Positions 33,949 to 46,639 are shown, counted from the first letter of the stretch. The stretch: DNA of 64,000 bases from Euborellia annulipes (GCA_023213315.1 JAKCPI010005089.1:186001-250000); one strand, 5' to 3'. Notes: a model not told the origin generated them from the letters alone. Translations and numbers: made by a program.

Positions 33949-34038
33949 GAAAAACATATAACCAAGTATTTATTAATTTAAATAAGCGCTACATTTTTAG
34001 CTTATTTAAATTAATAATTACTTGGTTATATGTTTTTC
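33949..34038. repeat. Long foldback hairpin
   Basis: GAAAAACATATAACCAAGTA (33949) is mirrored by ACTTGGTTATATGTTTTTC ending 34038, and the stem continues inward through TTAATTTAAATAAGC on both sides to a loop near 33996. About 40 bp of stem with one or two differences. Confidence 0.75.
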
Positions 34039-34224
34039 TAATAAAGGATTATAGAAAAAACTTTGGATTGCCAGTCTATACGTTTGCAAGCCTTCCTTGA
34101 AATAATATATTGAAACATATAAATTTGTGTTTTTAATTTAATTTACCAAATGTAAAATATTATTTGAAAGATAGACAAATCATACTATCGGAAATTAAAT
34201 ATATGACACTAAACAGAACACAAG

Positions 34225-34745
34225 TTTAACTGTGCGACCAGTCACACCAGATTTTTATTTTATATTTATGAGTGTATATTTTTACTTTCTCTTAACTGAT
34301 ATATGAAATATATAGAGAGGAAGTATTGCGATCATGTCAAAAATTCGATGAGATTTTAGCATGAAGGAATTGAGGTACCGGATTGAAATTTTATATTTAA
34401 CTTAGGTACCCTCCCGGACACTCAAAATAAGCTTTTGGACAAAATCGGCCAAAAATTCTTAGTACTGATGTACTTTTCCAGTTTTTTTTTTCGATTCTCT
34501 CAAAATTCATTCCAACAATTTTGATTAAAATTCAAAAATCAATTTTGTATATGACCTTTAAAAAGAATATCAGTAAAATTTTTCGTGAAAATTGTTTAAA
34601 GTATACTTTACTGATTTTCACTTATGAAATGCAAGTGGTCAAGTTTGGAACTAAGGTGCTATGGGAGTCTAAATATCGCGACACAAAAAATCACATTCAC
34701 ACCAAATTTTCAATTTGTTTTTATATCCATAAATAAACCCATGAA
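34225..34745 (-). repeat. Family A repeat copies (rearranged)
   Basis: Begins with a hairpin half (GTGCGACCAGTCACACCAGATT, 34232), then the other terminus of the family (TATATGAAATATATAGAGAGGA near 34302) and internal blocks to CGCGACACAAAAAATCACA (34677). At least one internal deletion joins non-adjacent family segments. Confidence 0.6.
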
Positions 34746-35564
34746 AATAGTTTTGTTTTGTTTGAGAAAGTTTTTACCTCCCCCTGTCACGAGCACGCCA
34801 TTGATTATTAAAAATTAGAAACATTTGTGAATAATGAAAGTAGATCTTTCTAATTTATTAGTTACGTATAAGAAAATCTCTTAACATTAACGAACACTTT
34901 AGATTGCAGGCATTCTACTCAAAATGTCATGTTGCATTGTGTTTGTAATTACTCCTTAATCATTGTTTCTAAAAAGCTTTCCTTTTCCATTTATTAGCAT
35001 CCGAATAAGGAAGGAAATTTCATTTTGTTATTTTTCTTTATTTTTTTATACTTTGATGACAGAAAATTCTATTTTACGTATATAAACATATTTGTAATTT
35101 TTTCCACTCCAACTATTCAAGCCCAATCGATTTTTCTTATCTGAATAATGATATAACCAAACAAAATGTTATCACTGGTCTAATCTTGTGATTTGCGTCT
35201 CGAATAAATCCATCATCTTTCATTTCTTTCATTTCCGTTCTTTTTTTTTCTAGAAACATAAAATGTAAGGCTCTTGCTCTAACAAATATCAGAGATTTAG
35301 AAACTTCAATCAACCACTTTTTATTACTCTTGTTTATGGAGAATGATTGAATAATCCAACTTGTTCTATTATCTAACCCTTCTCTTACCCAAAGAAAGTA
35401 AAAGTAAACTTACATAATAAATTCTTTAATATCAATACATTTTTTATGATGGGGTACAGGTTAAAATTTTCTGATTAATCCGAAAATGTAATTTTTATAT
35501 ACAATGAGAGGGTGCAAAGGAAAAAGATCATTGTATTTAATTTTTACTTTTTCTTACGTATATT
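34746..35564. other. Shared intron, no gene seen
   Basis: AT-rich DNA with no recognised repeat or coding frame. Confidence 0.4.
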
Positions 35565-36640
35565 TGTAACATAGGCCTACAGAGAGAGGATTCATGGCAA
35601 AAATTCGATGACGAGATTTTGATAGATATACACGTTTTGACCACGTGACATGGTCTATCTATGTGTCTGCGTGTCTATCTCTCTGTGTCTGATGGTTTAA
35701 GGCATGAAGAAAATGAGCTACGAGGTTGAAATTTTATATTTAAGTTCCCATGCTGTTTAAACAAGCTTTTGAACAAAATCGGCTAAAAAGTACTGGTACT
35801 TTACTGAAGTACTTTTTCAGTTTGTTTTTTGATTTCCTCAAAATTTGGACTAACGATTTTGATTAAAATTCATAAATCAACTATTTTTTAGATGCTTTTT
35901 AAAAAGTATATCAGTTACGTGAAAATTGTTTGAGGTACACTTTACTGGTGTAGTATTTCAGATTTTTCAAATTCATTTTCCGGCTCTTCCTTCCATAGAG
36001 TTAATCCCTATGGGGATTTGTATTTTGATTCAAAATACCCTTTGAAACTGTTTACACATTTAAAAAAATTATTTCCAGTTCTTGTGAAATTTTGTATTTA
36101 TATTGGATTTGTCAAAAATTTGGTGTCGAGATTTTGATGGAAATACACGTTTTGAGGTTCGCTGATATCGCAAAATGGTCTGTCAGTGAACAAAACACTA
36201 TATCTCAAGATCGGAAAGAGCTAGGAAGTTGAAATTTTTTATTTAAGTTAAGTACATCCGTGGCACGTGACACAAAGCTTTTGAACAAAATCGGCCCAAG
36301 ATTACTAGTACTTTACTGATGTATTTTTTCAGTTTTTTTTGATTTTTCCAAAATTCACTCTAACGATTTTGATTAAAATTCATAAATAAATTATTTTTTA
36401 GATGCTCTTTAAAATGTATATTTTCATTTTGCTTTCAAAATAGTTTGAAGAATACTTTATTCTTGGATAGATTGCCAGGGTAACAAAATTCAAATATATT
36501 TCTGTTTACATATTTAATTTGTCGGAAACTAAAAAAATACATATCTGGTGTGATAAGCACAGAACACTACTTTCAAATACCGGAGGTATGAGAAAGTTGT
36601 GCGACCAGTCACACCAGATTTTTTATATTTTATTCAAATC
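35565..36640 (-). repeat. Two family A copies in tandem, same strand
   Basis: The order of family blocks runs once from 35580 (AGAGAGAGGATT, TTTTGATAGATATACACGTT) to 36110 and then starts again (TCAAAAATTTGGTGTCGAGA at 36114) to the terminal hairpin at 36540-36620 (ATCTGGTGTGATAAGC ... GACCAGTCACACCAGATTTT). One copy may have inserted into another. Confidence 0.6.
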
Positions 36641-37254
36641 ATGATTTTTTTCAATATTTAAAATGAAACAGTTTTTCCAAAAAAAGTGTTCTATAGATCC
36701 GTCCCTGGGTTTTCGGTTCCTTAAATAATGTAATAGTTGATGCCATTTGATAGTTGCATAGACCAAAAATGGTAGCTGTGAAGATAATTTAATAGTTTAC
36801 ATTTCTTGAATTGACGTTGTGAAACGGTGGTATCTGCATTCATGTACACTGAATACACGCAGAGCAGAGAAAACAGGGTGGTCGATAAGCATCTGAAAGG
36901 GTGGGGTGTCCAACCCAGGCCATTCCGTCCGGCATCGGGCCCCCAATCCAGGGACTCTCCATGTGTACTTGTTTCAACTATACTACTGACCGACTGTCCA
37001 CCCAACCACCCTAGTGCATCGCCGATCAATCACTCCACCAAATGCATACACCTGACTTTATTTCTCGACCTGGATATTTTTTGACCTCTTCGCGCAGAGT
37101 ATTGACCTTTGCACTTTATATCTATTCTCACTCTATTTCTTTTACTTATTTCATCAAATATTTTTTTTTTTTTTTTTTTTAATCAAAATCTTTTTAAAGC
37201 TATTAGAAAATTAATTTTCTATTTAATCATTCTAAAATAAATTAGATAATTTTT
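36641..37254. other. GC-richer patch with no assigned gene
   Basis: 36850-37080 is clearly GC-richer than its surroundings and has overlapping open frames on both strands (102 codons minus, 85 codons plus). Neither shows a recognisable motif or strong splice sites; it may be a repeat fragment or an unrecognised exon. Confidence 0.3.
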
Positions 37255-38580
37255 ACTTTCTCTTACCTTATATATGAAATATATAGAGAGAAAGTATTGC
37301 GATCATGTCAAAAATTCGGTGTCGACGATTTTGATGGATATACATGTTTTGAGGTCCCCTGAGTCCAAAAAAGAGGGTCCCGCAAATTGGTCTGTGTGTC
37401 TGTGTATAACGATTTTAAGCATGAAGGAATTGAGCTACCGGATTGAAATTTTATATTTAGATTAGGTACCCTCCTGGACACTCAAAAAAAGCTTTTAAAC
37501 AAAATCGGCCAAAAAATACTAGTACTTTACTGATTAACTTTTTCACTTTTTTTTCGATTTTCTCCTTGTGAATGTGAAAGAGTGTGAGTGTAAAAAAAAA
37601 ATTCCAACTTGAAGATTAAACATTTGAGAAACTTGTCCTGTTTCATATATTTAAATTAAATTTTATTGTTATATAATTTTATATTATATATTTTGAATAT
37701 AAACCGGGCAAATCACCGGAGCGAAACGGGGTCTATTCTGCCCCGAGCGTTAAAATTTGAAAAAAGTCACGTGACTATCATTAACCATTTATGTTTCGTT
37801 CATTGCATCCTTGAATATATTTAAAAACATGACTAATTCAATGAAATTAAATTTAATTGGGAACAATATAAGGGAAAAATATCGTGTGATTAACCCACAG
37901 CTCACAACTATCTCTTACCATCGGTAACCGAATGTTGTGTACTGTACTGTAACACCAGATTTTTTTAGTTTCCCATAGGACCTTAGTTTCATATTTGACC
38001 ACTTGCATATCATAAATAAAAAGTAAAAATGTTATTCACTCTTCTCAATAAAAAGTTAATTGATTAAAATTCCCATAGGTTCTGTGTATTTTAAATGTTG
38101 ACTCTTGAAATAAACTATATTTATTTTTCAAAATTTTAATCTCATATTTGGATATTTTAAACCCTATAGAGAATCCTAAATAAATACAAAATTTCATAAG
38201 AATTGGAATTGGAAAATTTTTTTTAAATGTTTAAAAAGTTCCAATGGGGGTCCCGTTTTGAATCGAAATTTACATGCAAATCCCCATAGGGATTTAACAT
38301 ATGGAAGGGAGAGCCGGAAAATAATGAATTGGAAAAATCTGAAATACTACATAAGTAAAGTGTACTTCAAACAATTTTTACCAAAAATTTTAATGATATA
38401 CTTTTTAAAGAGCATCTAAAAAATAGTTGATTTAAGAATTTTAATTAAAATCGTAAAAGCCAATTTTGAGAAAATCGAAAAAAAAAAAAACTGAAAAAGT
38501 ACTTCAGTAAAGTGCTAATACATTTTGGCCGATTTTGTTCAAAAGCTTATTTTAACTTATCTTAAGAGAAAGTAAAAAGG
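37255..38580. repeat. Family A copies in inverted orientation
   Basis: A minus-sense 3' portion (37255-37570, with the terminal ACTTTCTCTTACCTTATATA hairpin and GAGTCCAAAAAAGAGGGTCC) is followed after about 300 bp by a plus-sense copy (37890-38580, TTAGTTTCCCATAGG to CGATTTTGTTCAAAAGC). Neither encodes a protein. Confidence 0.65.
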
Positions 38581-39382
38581 CTTTCCTTGGTTCGAAAATT
38601 TCCAAATAAGACACACAATTTATAGCTAAAAGTTGCAGAGTTAAAGAGTTCCAGCAATCAGACAGAGGCTATTTATTCATCAACATCCTGCATGCAACTG
38701 AGGCTCGTGAAGCTTTACCGCCACTAGCGGGAAATAAATGTCGTATCCCGTTCTACCCCGGTTCCCAATTCCGCTACGGTGTCCCTTATGTAAGATGTAT
38801 TTAACTAATATATAGGCCTATAACTTGCCAATGCGGCCTTAAACTATTACTAATTTCATGTAATTTTTACTTTCTCTTACGCTATATATGAAATATATAG
38901 AGAGAAAGTATTATTTGATAGTCATCTTGGAATTATTTTATTATAAATAAAATTCACTTTGAACCCCAATTAGCAAGACAACCTTCGAGATCTATCTCGA
39001 TAATCCAAAACAATTTATATTCATATATGTATGATTAAAATTATAAGAGATCAATAATTCGTTTATTTTGAAACTGATATACGTTTATAGTCTAGGCATT
39101 GAAAAGCTTTATCAGTCTCTCATTAATTACTTTAATAAATTTATTTTTTATCTATTAAAATATTTTAAAAGCATTTAGTTTTAAAAAAATAATTAAACAA
39201 TAGCTATTAATAATTACGTGAAAATATTTTCTATTTATTTTTTAAATTAAAAATTAAAATAGTAGTAATTTAGAGCTTATCAGTGAGTCAAAATACGATT
39301 TTGTGACAAATTTTTTTCTCGTAATTAGCTATCTTTGCGGTATTTTATTTAAAAACAGATTTTGTTTGTAAATATTCAGTTT
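38581..39382. other. Shared intron, mostly AT-rich
   Basis: A solo 45-bp terminal hairpin of family A (TTTTTACTTTCTCTTACGCT, 38866-38910) is the only identifiable feature. Confidence 0.45.
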
Positions 39383-39780
39383 TGACTTTCTCTTATCCTA
39401 TTTATAAAATATATATAGAGAGAAAGTATTGCGATTATGTCAAAAATTCGACGTCGAGTTTTTGATAAATATACATGTTTTGAGGTCCCGTGAGTCCAAA
39501 AAAGTGGGTCCCGCAAATTGGTCTGTGTGTGTGTGTGTGTGGACATTTTTAAGCATGAAGAAAATGAGCTACGAGGTTGAAATTTTATATTTAAGTTAGG
39601 GACCCCCTAAGTCTTAAAAATAAGCTTTTAAACAAAATCGGCTAAAAAGTACTAGTACTTTACTGATGTACTTTTTCAGTTGTTTTCGAATTTTTCAAAA
39701 TCCGCCCGAACGATTTTGATTAAAATTCATAAATTATTTTTTAGATGCTCTTTAAAATGTATATTCTCATTTTTTATTTT
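39383..39780 (-). repeat. Family A copy, one half
   Basis: From the terminal palindrome (TTGACTTTCTCTTATCC) through GTGAGTCCAAAAAAGTGGGT and a (TG)n run to TTTAGATGCTCTTTAAAATG. The hairpin-containing half is missing. Confidence 0.65.
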
Positions 39781-40569
39781 ATTTACATAAATAGTCCCTT
39801 AAAATAATGAATTTATAAGAGTTTGAGATGAAATCTGGGATTTGACTTAATACTTGTTACATTTTTTCATAAAATATCGGTAAAAATATTTTATCCTACA
39901 TTAAAAACTTAAATTTCTTTATAAATTCCGCCATTTTATTAAAAAAAGAAAATGGCCGACTTTTAGTTAAAAAAAAAAAAAAGAATTTTACAACGTTGAA
40001 TCATAAAAACACAAAACTTAAGCCACTCCCCTAAATAAATTTTATTGGTTCTTTCATTTTTCCAATCATCCAATCAAAAACTTTATTAAGTATTTTAGAT
40101 TTAAGTTTAAAAAAAAAAATTTTTTTTACTAATATTAAAAAAAAAATGTAACAAATATTTATTCAAAGCCCGGATTTTATCGTACAGAAAATAAATTAGG
40201 AGAAAAAAGAGATTTGTTAAAAAGGATTGCAAAATCGTGTTAAATGTGCTTTTGACCCTCTGATAAGAAAATCATTTCGCTTTTTTTTTATTTTAAATTA
40301 ATTAATTAGAATAGAAAATATTTTAGCTATTGTTTAATTATTCCATTCCGTTTAAATTCACCTGGGACCAAAACGTTAGCATGGGCTGAATAAAAAAAGA
40401 AAATATATTGGCTGTTTTTTTGTTCATTCATATTACTTTCGACCTCTACTCAGCCATACAGCCCACATCAAATTTATTTATATAATATTGACCAATAAAT
40501 TAAATAAATATAGAAAAAAAAAGATCTTAAAATAAAACTCCATATCTTTCTTGAGTTTGAATTAAAATT
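39781..40569. other. Intron, no gene seen
   Basis: AT-rich DNA without a recognised element. Confidence 0.4.
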
Positions 40570-41030
40570 AAAAATATGGTGTGACTTGACGCACATATTT
40601 GGATATTTTATTCACAATAGAGAATCCTAAATAAATACAAAATTTCATAAGAATTAGAAAAATTTTTTTTTAATATGTAATAAATTCCAAAGGGGACCCT
40701 CTTTTGAAACGAAATTAACATTAAAAACCCCATAGGAATTTAACATTAGCTCTATGAAAGGAAGAGCCGTAAAATGAATTTGAAAAATCTGAAATACTAC
40801 ATCAGTAAAGTGTACTTCAAACAATTTTCACTAAAAATTTTACTGATATACTTTTTAAAGAGCATTTAAAAAATAGTTGTTTTATCAATTTTAATCAAAA
40901 TCGTTACACCCAATTTTGAGAAAATCGAAAAAAAAACTGAAAAAGTACTTCGGTAAAGTACTAATTGGACGATTTTGTTCAAAAGCTTATTTTAACTGTC
41001 TCGGAGGGTACCTAACTTGAATATAAAATT
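40570..41030 (+). repeat. Family A copy, internal part
   Basis: From ATATGGTGTGACTTGACGCA to GGTACCTAACTTGAATATAA; the GC-rich hairpin is deleted to one arm and the 3' end is replaced by the SINE that follows directly. Confidence 0.6.
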
Positions 41031-41160
41031 GGTGTAGGTCGAGGACTATGCCCCCGGAAAGGCTGGAGATCCTGGATTCGATCCCCGGGGGTCATGGGAT
41101 GTTTGGCCTCGCCAATAAATAACACTCACAGCTTTGTTAGATATATATCTATTACTAAAG
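41031..41160 (+). repeat. tRNA-derived SINE-like insertion
   Basis: An A-box-like TGTAGGTCGAGGACTATG (41033) and a B-box-like TGGATTCGATCCCC (41073) are about 40 nt apart, followed by a short unique body and an A/T tail. It interrupts a family A copy, which makes it the younger insertion. The promoter differs from the SINEs at 12.2 and 56.8 kb. Confidence 0.55.
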
Positions 41161-42639
41161 TAAAAATTAAATAAATAAGTATTAAACAATTTCATACAAA
41201 AAGTTATTTTCTTTATTGAAAATCAATTGAATTCATATATAACCGAGTGTTTTATATAAGGTGAAAATATTTCCCTTTTGCAGCTGACTTGTAAATTTAC
41301 AAAGGGCTGATAGACGCAAATTGGAAAGCGAGGTTTCAAAAGTCAATTCTGATATAAATAGTATAGCGGAATGGTCTCAAAATAACCGCTTAACGCTTAA
41401 CCCCGGTTCTCTTTATCTCTCTTAAACTGACAAGATTCATTTCACTCGATATGGTCAAAGGCGAAAAAATCACCTAAGATGTATTGTAAAATATTTTTGA
41501 ATCATTTCCGGACTTTCTTAGTAGCTTAGATTAGATGGTAGAATTATTCGACTCTGAATGTATTTATTCCTTTCTCAAATTTATTTTTTCTTAGAGGCCG
41601 TTAGTTTTCTGAATTACACGAAAACAAGTCAGTCTTGGCGAGGTTGGCCAATTTAAATAAATACGGGATCGAGAGAAGATGAGGAAGTGAGTGAACGATG
41701 GCATTAAAAGGTCTTAGCTCGGGTAACTCGTGATCGCCATACACGTACTCACAAGATGTGAGCCCCTGAGTGAAATAGTAACACTATTAAAGTTTTCTAC
41801 ATCTGATTATTTCATTATTTTATAAAAAGAAATGAAAATTTTTCAGATATGAACCATAAAATGTCTAAAATTTTTTATATAAAAACAAAAAAAAAAAATA
41901 ACAATGAAAAATTAACTTTAATAGTGTACTTATATATAAATAAACAAAAAGTCCGTAGGCCCATATTATTTTCTACGGACCAAAATTAAATAAAATCCTT
42001 TTTTTCGCTCACTCATATTTGCAGGATAATAATTAAAAAAAAAAAAAATACTTAATGCAGTATTCTTTAAAATTATAACTAGAGAATATCGATCAGCCGT
42101 TATTGAAAAAAAAAATTATTTGGAAACATTTAAGCACATATAATTTAGTACCTTCATCAAATATAAGTATTATGTTTAAAATATTTAAATATTTTTTCAA
42201 CAGGCTGATCGATATTTTATTATAATTTTAAAAAAATACTATGATTAAAGACTTTGGGGAGATAAAAGCAAAATTCAAAAATTTTTAAACATGAATAAAT
42301 TATTATAATATTATATTTAGAAAGCTATTAATTTTAGCGTTATTTGGCTGATAATAATAGTCGAGGTAGGTTCAAATCGGCCTTAAAGAAAAAATATCCA
42401 TGAGATTTCTTCCATTTCTTGTTAATTTGGTGTCTGTTGGTTTCCATAATTTGTGACTTTGACACTACTTGGCACGGAGATGATGACATAATCGGGAACG
42501 GTCCTGTTTTCAGGCCATGTCACATGTGCATCTAATTTCGATATGATCATGAGAAATGAGAATTTGTATTCATAAAGTGAATATCTTTTGAAATTAAAAT
42601 TCCAAAACTAAATTTACTAAAATTATAATATTAAGAAAA
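41161..42639. other. Intron, repeat fragments, no gene seen
   Basis: Includes a GCTCGGGTAACTCGTGATCG...CACAAGATGTGAGCCCCTGA module at 41717-41771 (repeated elsewhere) and imperfect foldback sequence around 42085-42215 (GAATATCGATCAGCC against GGCTGATCGATATTT). Confidence 0.5.
42085..42220. repeat. Foldback with ATCGATCAGCC ends
   Basis: AATATCGATCAGCC (42086) and GGCTGATCGATATT (ending about 42216) are a 14-bp perfect inverted pair, with further partial symmetry inward. It is a small MITE-like structure of unknown family. Confidence 0.55.
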
Positions 42640-43257
42640 AAAATCTGGTATGACTGGTCGCACAGCACACAACTTTCTCTTACCTTCAGTAAGATAGAAG
42701 AGTTGTGTTCTGTGCTTCTCACACCAGATTTTTTTGTATCGATATATATTTAATTTCCGACAGTGCGTTAGATAGAATTCAAGAAATAAAATTTATAAAC
42801 ATGGGCAAATATTTATATTTTGTTACCATGGTAACCATTTCTTCTATCTTTCAAAAGTATAAGTGGTCAATTTTGAGAACAAAATGAAAATATACTTTTT
42901 AAAGAGCAACTAAAAAATAATTGATCTATGAATTTTAATCAAAATCGTTAGAGTGAATTTTGAGAAAATCGAAAAAAACTGAAAAAGTACATCAATAAAG
43001 TACTAGTACTTTTTGGCCGATTTTGATTAAAAGCTTATTTTCACTCCTCAGGATGGTACCTAACTTAAATATAAAATATCAACCTCCTGGCTCAATTCAT
43101 TCATGCTTTAAATTGAACACAGACACACAGACAGATCATGTTGCACTCAGGGGACCTCCAAACGTGTATATCCATCAAAATCTCGACATCGAATTTTTGA
43201 CATAAAACCAATACTTTCTCTCTATATATATTACATATATAGGTAAGAGAAAGTAAA
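42640..43257 (+). repeat. Family A copy with both termini
   Basis: The left hairpin (AAATCTGGTATGACTGGTCG ... CTTCTCACACCAGATTTT) and right terminal palindrome (ACTTTCTCTCTATATATATT ... GGTAAGAGAAAGTAAA) are both present, but the middle is shorter than in the copy at 881. It shows that both termini are palindromic and share ACTTTCTCTTACC. Confidence 0.7.
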
Positions 43258-43950
43258 AATAGATACGACAGATAACAAATCAACTATATTGTAAACAAGA
43301 ACACGCTCAACCTTCGAGTTGAAAAAAAAGTTTTTTCACATATAATTAGTTAACTGAGGATATATATTTCATGGGTTTAGTTATGGATATAACAACAAAT
43401 TGAAAAATACAATAATATATAATATAATATAAAATAAAAATCTGGTGTGACTGGTCGCACAGGACACAACTTTCAAATTTAAACTTGTGTTCTGTGCTGC
43501 ATTTTTTTAGTGTCATATATTTAATCTCTGGCATTATGATTTGTCTTTCAAATAATATTTTACATTTGGTAAATTAAATTAAAAACACAAGTTTATATGT
43601 TTCAATATATTATTTCAAGGAAGGCTTGCAGACGCTGAGACGGAGTCAAAATTTTTTTCTTCAATTGTTTATTGGGCCGGCGTTTCGATTTCGATAGAGG
43701 CCAGTCGAGACAACTTTTAGGGCCGGTTGCTTCACTTCTAGTCAACAAGCAAACTTATCTGACCGATATAGCAAATCATCAATATCGTCAACAAGAACAT
43801 GCTTAACCTTCAAGTTGAAAAAAAATCAGATTTTTCACAAAAGTTAGTGGTTGAGTTAGTGGCTGTGTATTGTGTTGGGTTGGGGGGGGGAAAGGTTTTT
43901 TTAAAATCCGGTTTGTTTTTATAATTAGTTATCTGAGGTAAAGAAGAATT
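43258..43950. repeat. Fragments of family A and of the 3366-3810 family
   Basis: 43430-43520 is a family A hairpin end; 43721-43870 starts GGGCCGGTTGCTTCACTTCT and continues like the interior of the 3366-3810 element (AACAAGAACATGCTTAACCTTC). A similar interior piece is at 43295-43345. Confidence 0.55.
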
Positions 43951-44574
43951 TTTGTGAGATTTCCCAAGTAGGAAATTTTACAAAATTTATTAAGTAGGAA
44001 ATTTTACAAAATTTATTAAGTAATAAAGGTAACATTTATAAAAATTATTAGAAATAATAATTAATTAAAATAAATATTAAAAATTAAAATAATTAATTTT
44101 TTTTTAAATTTAAAATTGGCCTCGGAAAACAATTCCATTTGGCCAAAATAATTAATTAAAGCTAATTAATTTTTTAACAAAAATTTAACAATTTCAAAAA
44201 AAATAAATAAACAAGGTGTATCTTTCTAATTTCATCTCTTAGAAATGTTTTATACTAATATGGTACTTATTCTTCCTTTACCTATTATTAAAATTAAAAA
44301 ATAAAACTGCCGAAATTTGTTTAAAAATATGCAACTTTATGCAATATTCAACAAATATGCAAAAATATGCAATATAAAATTTGAAACATAGTGCCAATGG
44401 GGCAGGATTCGGATGGAGACGCATATGTTAGCAAATAGAATATGCATTTCTATAGGAATCCGGGCTTTAATTAACAAAACTTAGAAATGTTTACCCCATA
44501 GGACGCTTAATTAAAATAATTTTTTTTTTTAATAGAAAAATTTCAAATAATTTTGTTTTGTTCTCCTTTTCTAG
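43951..44574. other. Intron, no gene seen
   Basis: AT-rich, with a 26-bp direct duplication AAGTAGGAAATTTTACAAAA at about 43968 and 43990 and runs of AAAATATGCAA (44325-44375). Confidence 0.4.
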
Positions 44575-44707
44575 TATGCCATTAACCATGAAGTAGTTTG
44601 CGAGATGGGATGCGCTCAAATCACTGAATTTGAAGAGCCACTTGGAAAGTACGTTGTAAAAACCAAATTGCAAATTGAGAAGGATGAAATCGAGTTTGAT
44701 TCTGATG
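44575..44707 (+). CDS. Unrecognised plus-strand gene, third exon
   Basis: The acceptor TTCTCCTTTTCTAG lies before 44575 and the donor TGATG/GTAAGT after 44707; 44 codons plus one base. The product reads YAINHEVVCEMGCAQITEFE, then EPLGKYVVKTKLQIEKDEIE and FDSD, with a CxxxC pair and then an acidic/lysine-rich end. The phase-0 entry matches the exon at 32436. The gene must continue beyond 44707 (phase 1), but I find no further convincing exon up to 64000. Cysteines across the three exons (CxxC, CxC, CxxxC) may form a zinc-binding fold; this is inference. Confidence 0.7.
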
Positions 44708-45984
44708 GTAAGTACTAACTAATTAAACTATTCTTTTTAATAAGTAGTGTTTGAAATAAAAAAAAAAAAAAAAAAAAAAAACGAGTAAATGCCATTTTTA
44801 AAATTTTTATAGGCCAAGGTAGATTTTATATTTATTTATTTATTTTTTGCCAATTAATTGTACCTTCCAAGTGCGAACAACGAAAGATTCCCCAGGGAAT
44901 AAAAGTGGCTCTTCCTGCGCTGCCAGCTGGCATCTCCATCCTAATTTGTAGATCTAAACCTCGATTCACTTTTGAATTTGGGTCATTATGTTAGATCATC
45001 GAAAAATTTTATTTTTTTTTTTGTTTTTGCCGAGAGAGACGAATCAATTCGTGAAGAAACAAAAAAAAAAATGTTCTTTTGTTTTCAAAAATTTGAGACC
45101 AAATATTCATCAACTGGATGTTTTTTTTTTCTAACTTAAAATAACGCTCGCCAATTCTATAGCCTTGACTCTAATAGAAACTTGATCTTAGCTTTTATAA
45201 ATACCATCTCTGTGTATTTTCCGAAACTTAGCGAATTTAAACAAAACAACATGGTATGTTTTTTATGAATGCTTATATTTTTAGTAAAATATATATTAAG
45301 AAAATTATAAATATTCCGCCTCATAAATTGTTTTTTAATCTGATTCTAAAATTAATTTTATTTTCAGTTTTGCTTTTAGGTTTAATGACATTTATTTGTA
45401 CATAAACATTTTCTTTTAAATATTGTTGACATTGATTTTTAATTTTTATTTGTTATAAATAATAACTACAAGATGGTCACGCTTTTACACCGCATAAATA
45501 TTTCAGTTATTAACATAATAAAAGGCGAATTTGTTATTTAAACGTGAAATGTGGCGGGTAGAGGAATTCCTTTGGCCACCTTTTAATAGAACGGAAAAAA
45601 ACTCTTTTTATCGTAACGTAACGTAGGAGTTCCGTGGAAGCTTTCGCCAACAAAAACTAAATTCTGACTAATTATTGACTAACGAGTAAATACATAAATA
45701 AAAACTGTCAAAAATCATGCCGCAATAAGTAAATGGAATCAAATAAAACTTGATAGAACACCGTAGATTCCGTATTTTACATCTCCAAACAATATCATAG
45801 TACTTCCTGTTTTAAAATAATAATCAATCAGAATAAAAATTATTTATTTTCATTTCAAACATGAACTTATGACATCAGAAACGTTTTTTTTTTTTGTCTT
45901 GGCTTTACAATGGTCAGTAAAAATGCAAAGTGGAGTTGGGGTTCAGCAAAACGTAGGCGGCTTCTGAATTCGAAATCTAATTTT
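44708..45984. other. Intron, no gene seen
   Basis: AT-rich; A-run at 44758-44781. A short GC-richer patch at 44870-44950 has no exon signature. Confidence 0.4.
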
Positions 45985-46140
45985 AAAAATCTGGTGTGAC
46001 TGATCGCACAGCACACAACTTTCTCTTACCCTACGGCAAGAAATAGTGCTTGTCACACCAGATTTTTTGTGTCGACATTAGTTTCCCACAGCATCTTAGT
46101 TCCAAACTTGACCAGTTGCAATTCATAAGTAAAAATCTGA
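45985..46140 (+). repeat. Family A terminal fragment
   Basis: Hairpin half AAATCTGGTGTGACTGATCG ... GTCACACCAGATTTTTTGTG and about 60 bp of the following block. Confidence 0.65.
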
Positions 46141-46639
46141 TTTTTAGTTCAAATTTGTTTCTTATTATTTATTAAATGATTTTATTCATAATCCGTTGTT
46201 AATTTAAGTCCATATACAGATAAATTTTTTGGGTTCATCAGTCGCAAAAGTTTGAGAACAGTTGCTATATATAATATATGTGTAAAGAAAGGGTTGTGTT
46301 TAGTGGTCCGCGAGATTTCAAATTTTTAGTTACTCGTCCGTAAATTCCAAAAGGTTGGCGACCCTTGATCTATAGGCTAAATGCTAACTAATGAAAAAAC
46401 ATCAATAGTGCCTATAAATATGAAATAATATAAATAAACATACGGCCATTTAGATAACTTGAAGTCAACTTTAATCTCAAATTTTCTCACCTTTTCTGTC
46501 ATTTACTATAGCAGTTTAGATTGTAAACAACCAATTTCAAGAGAAGGAATTAATTTTTATTTAAAAAAATATTTTCAATTTGTTTCTAAAATGAATTCTT
46601 CATCTTGTACTTCCGAAGAAGAAATTATTCTCTTCTCTC

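Noticed and set aside
36721..37084. 102- and 85-codon frames on opposite strands
   Set aside because: No motif, no splice sites of quality, and both strands are equally open, as expected from a GC-rich patch.
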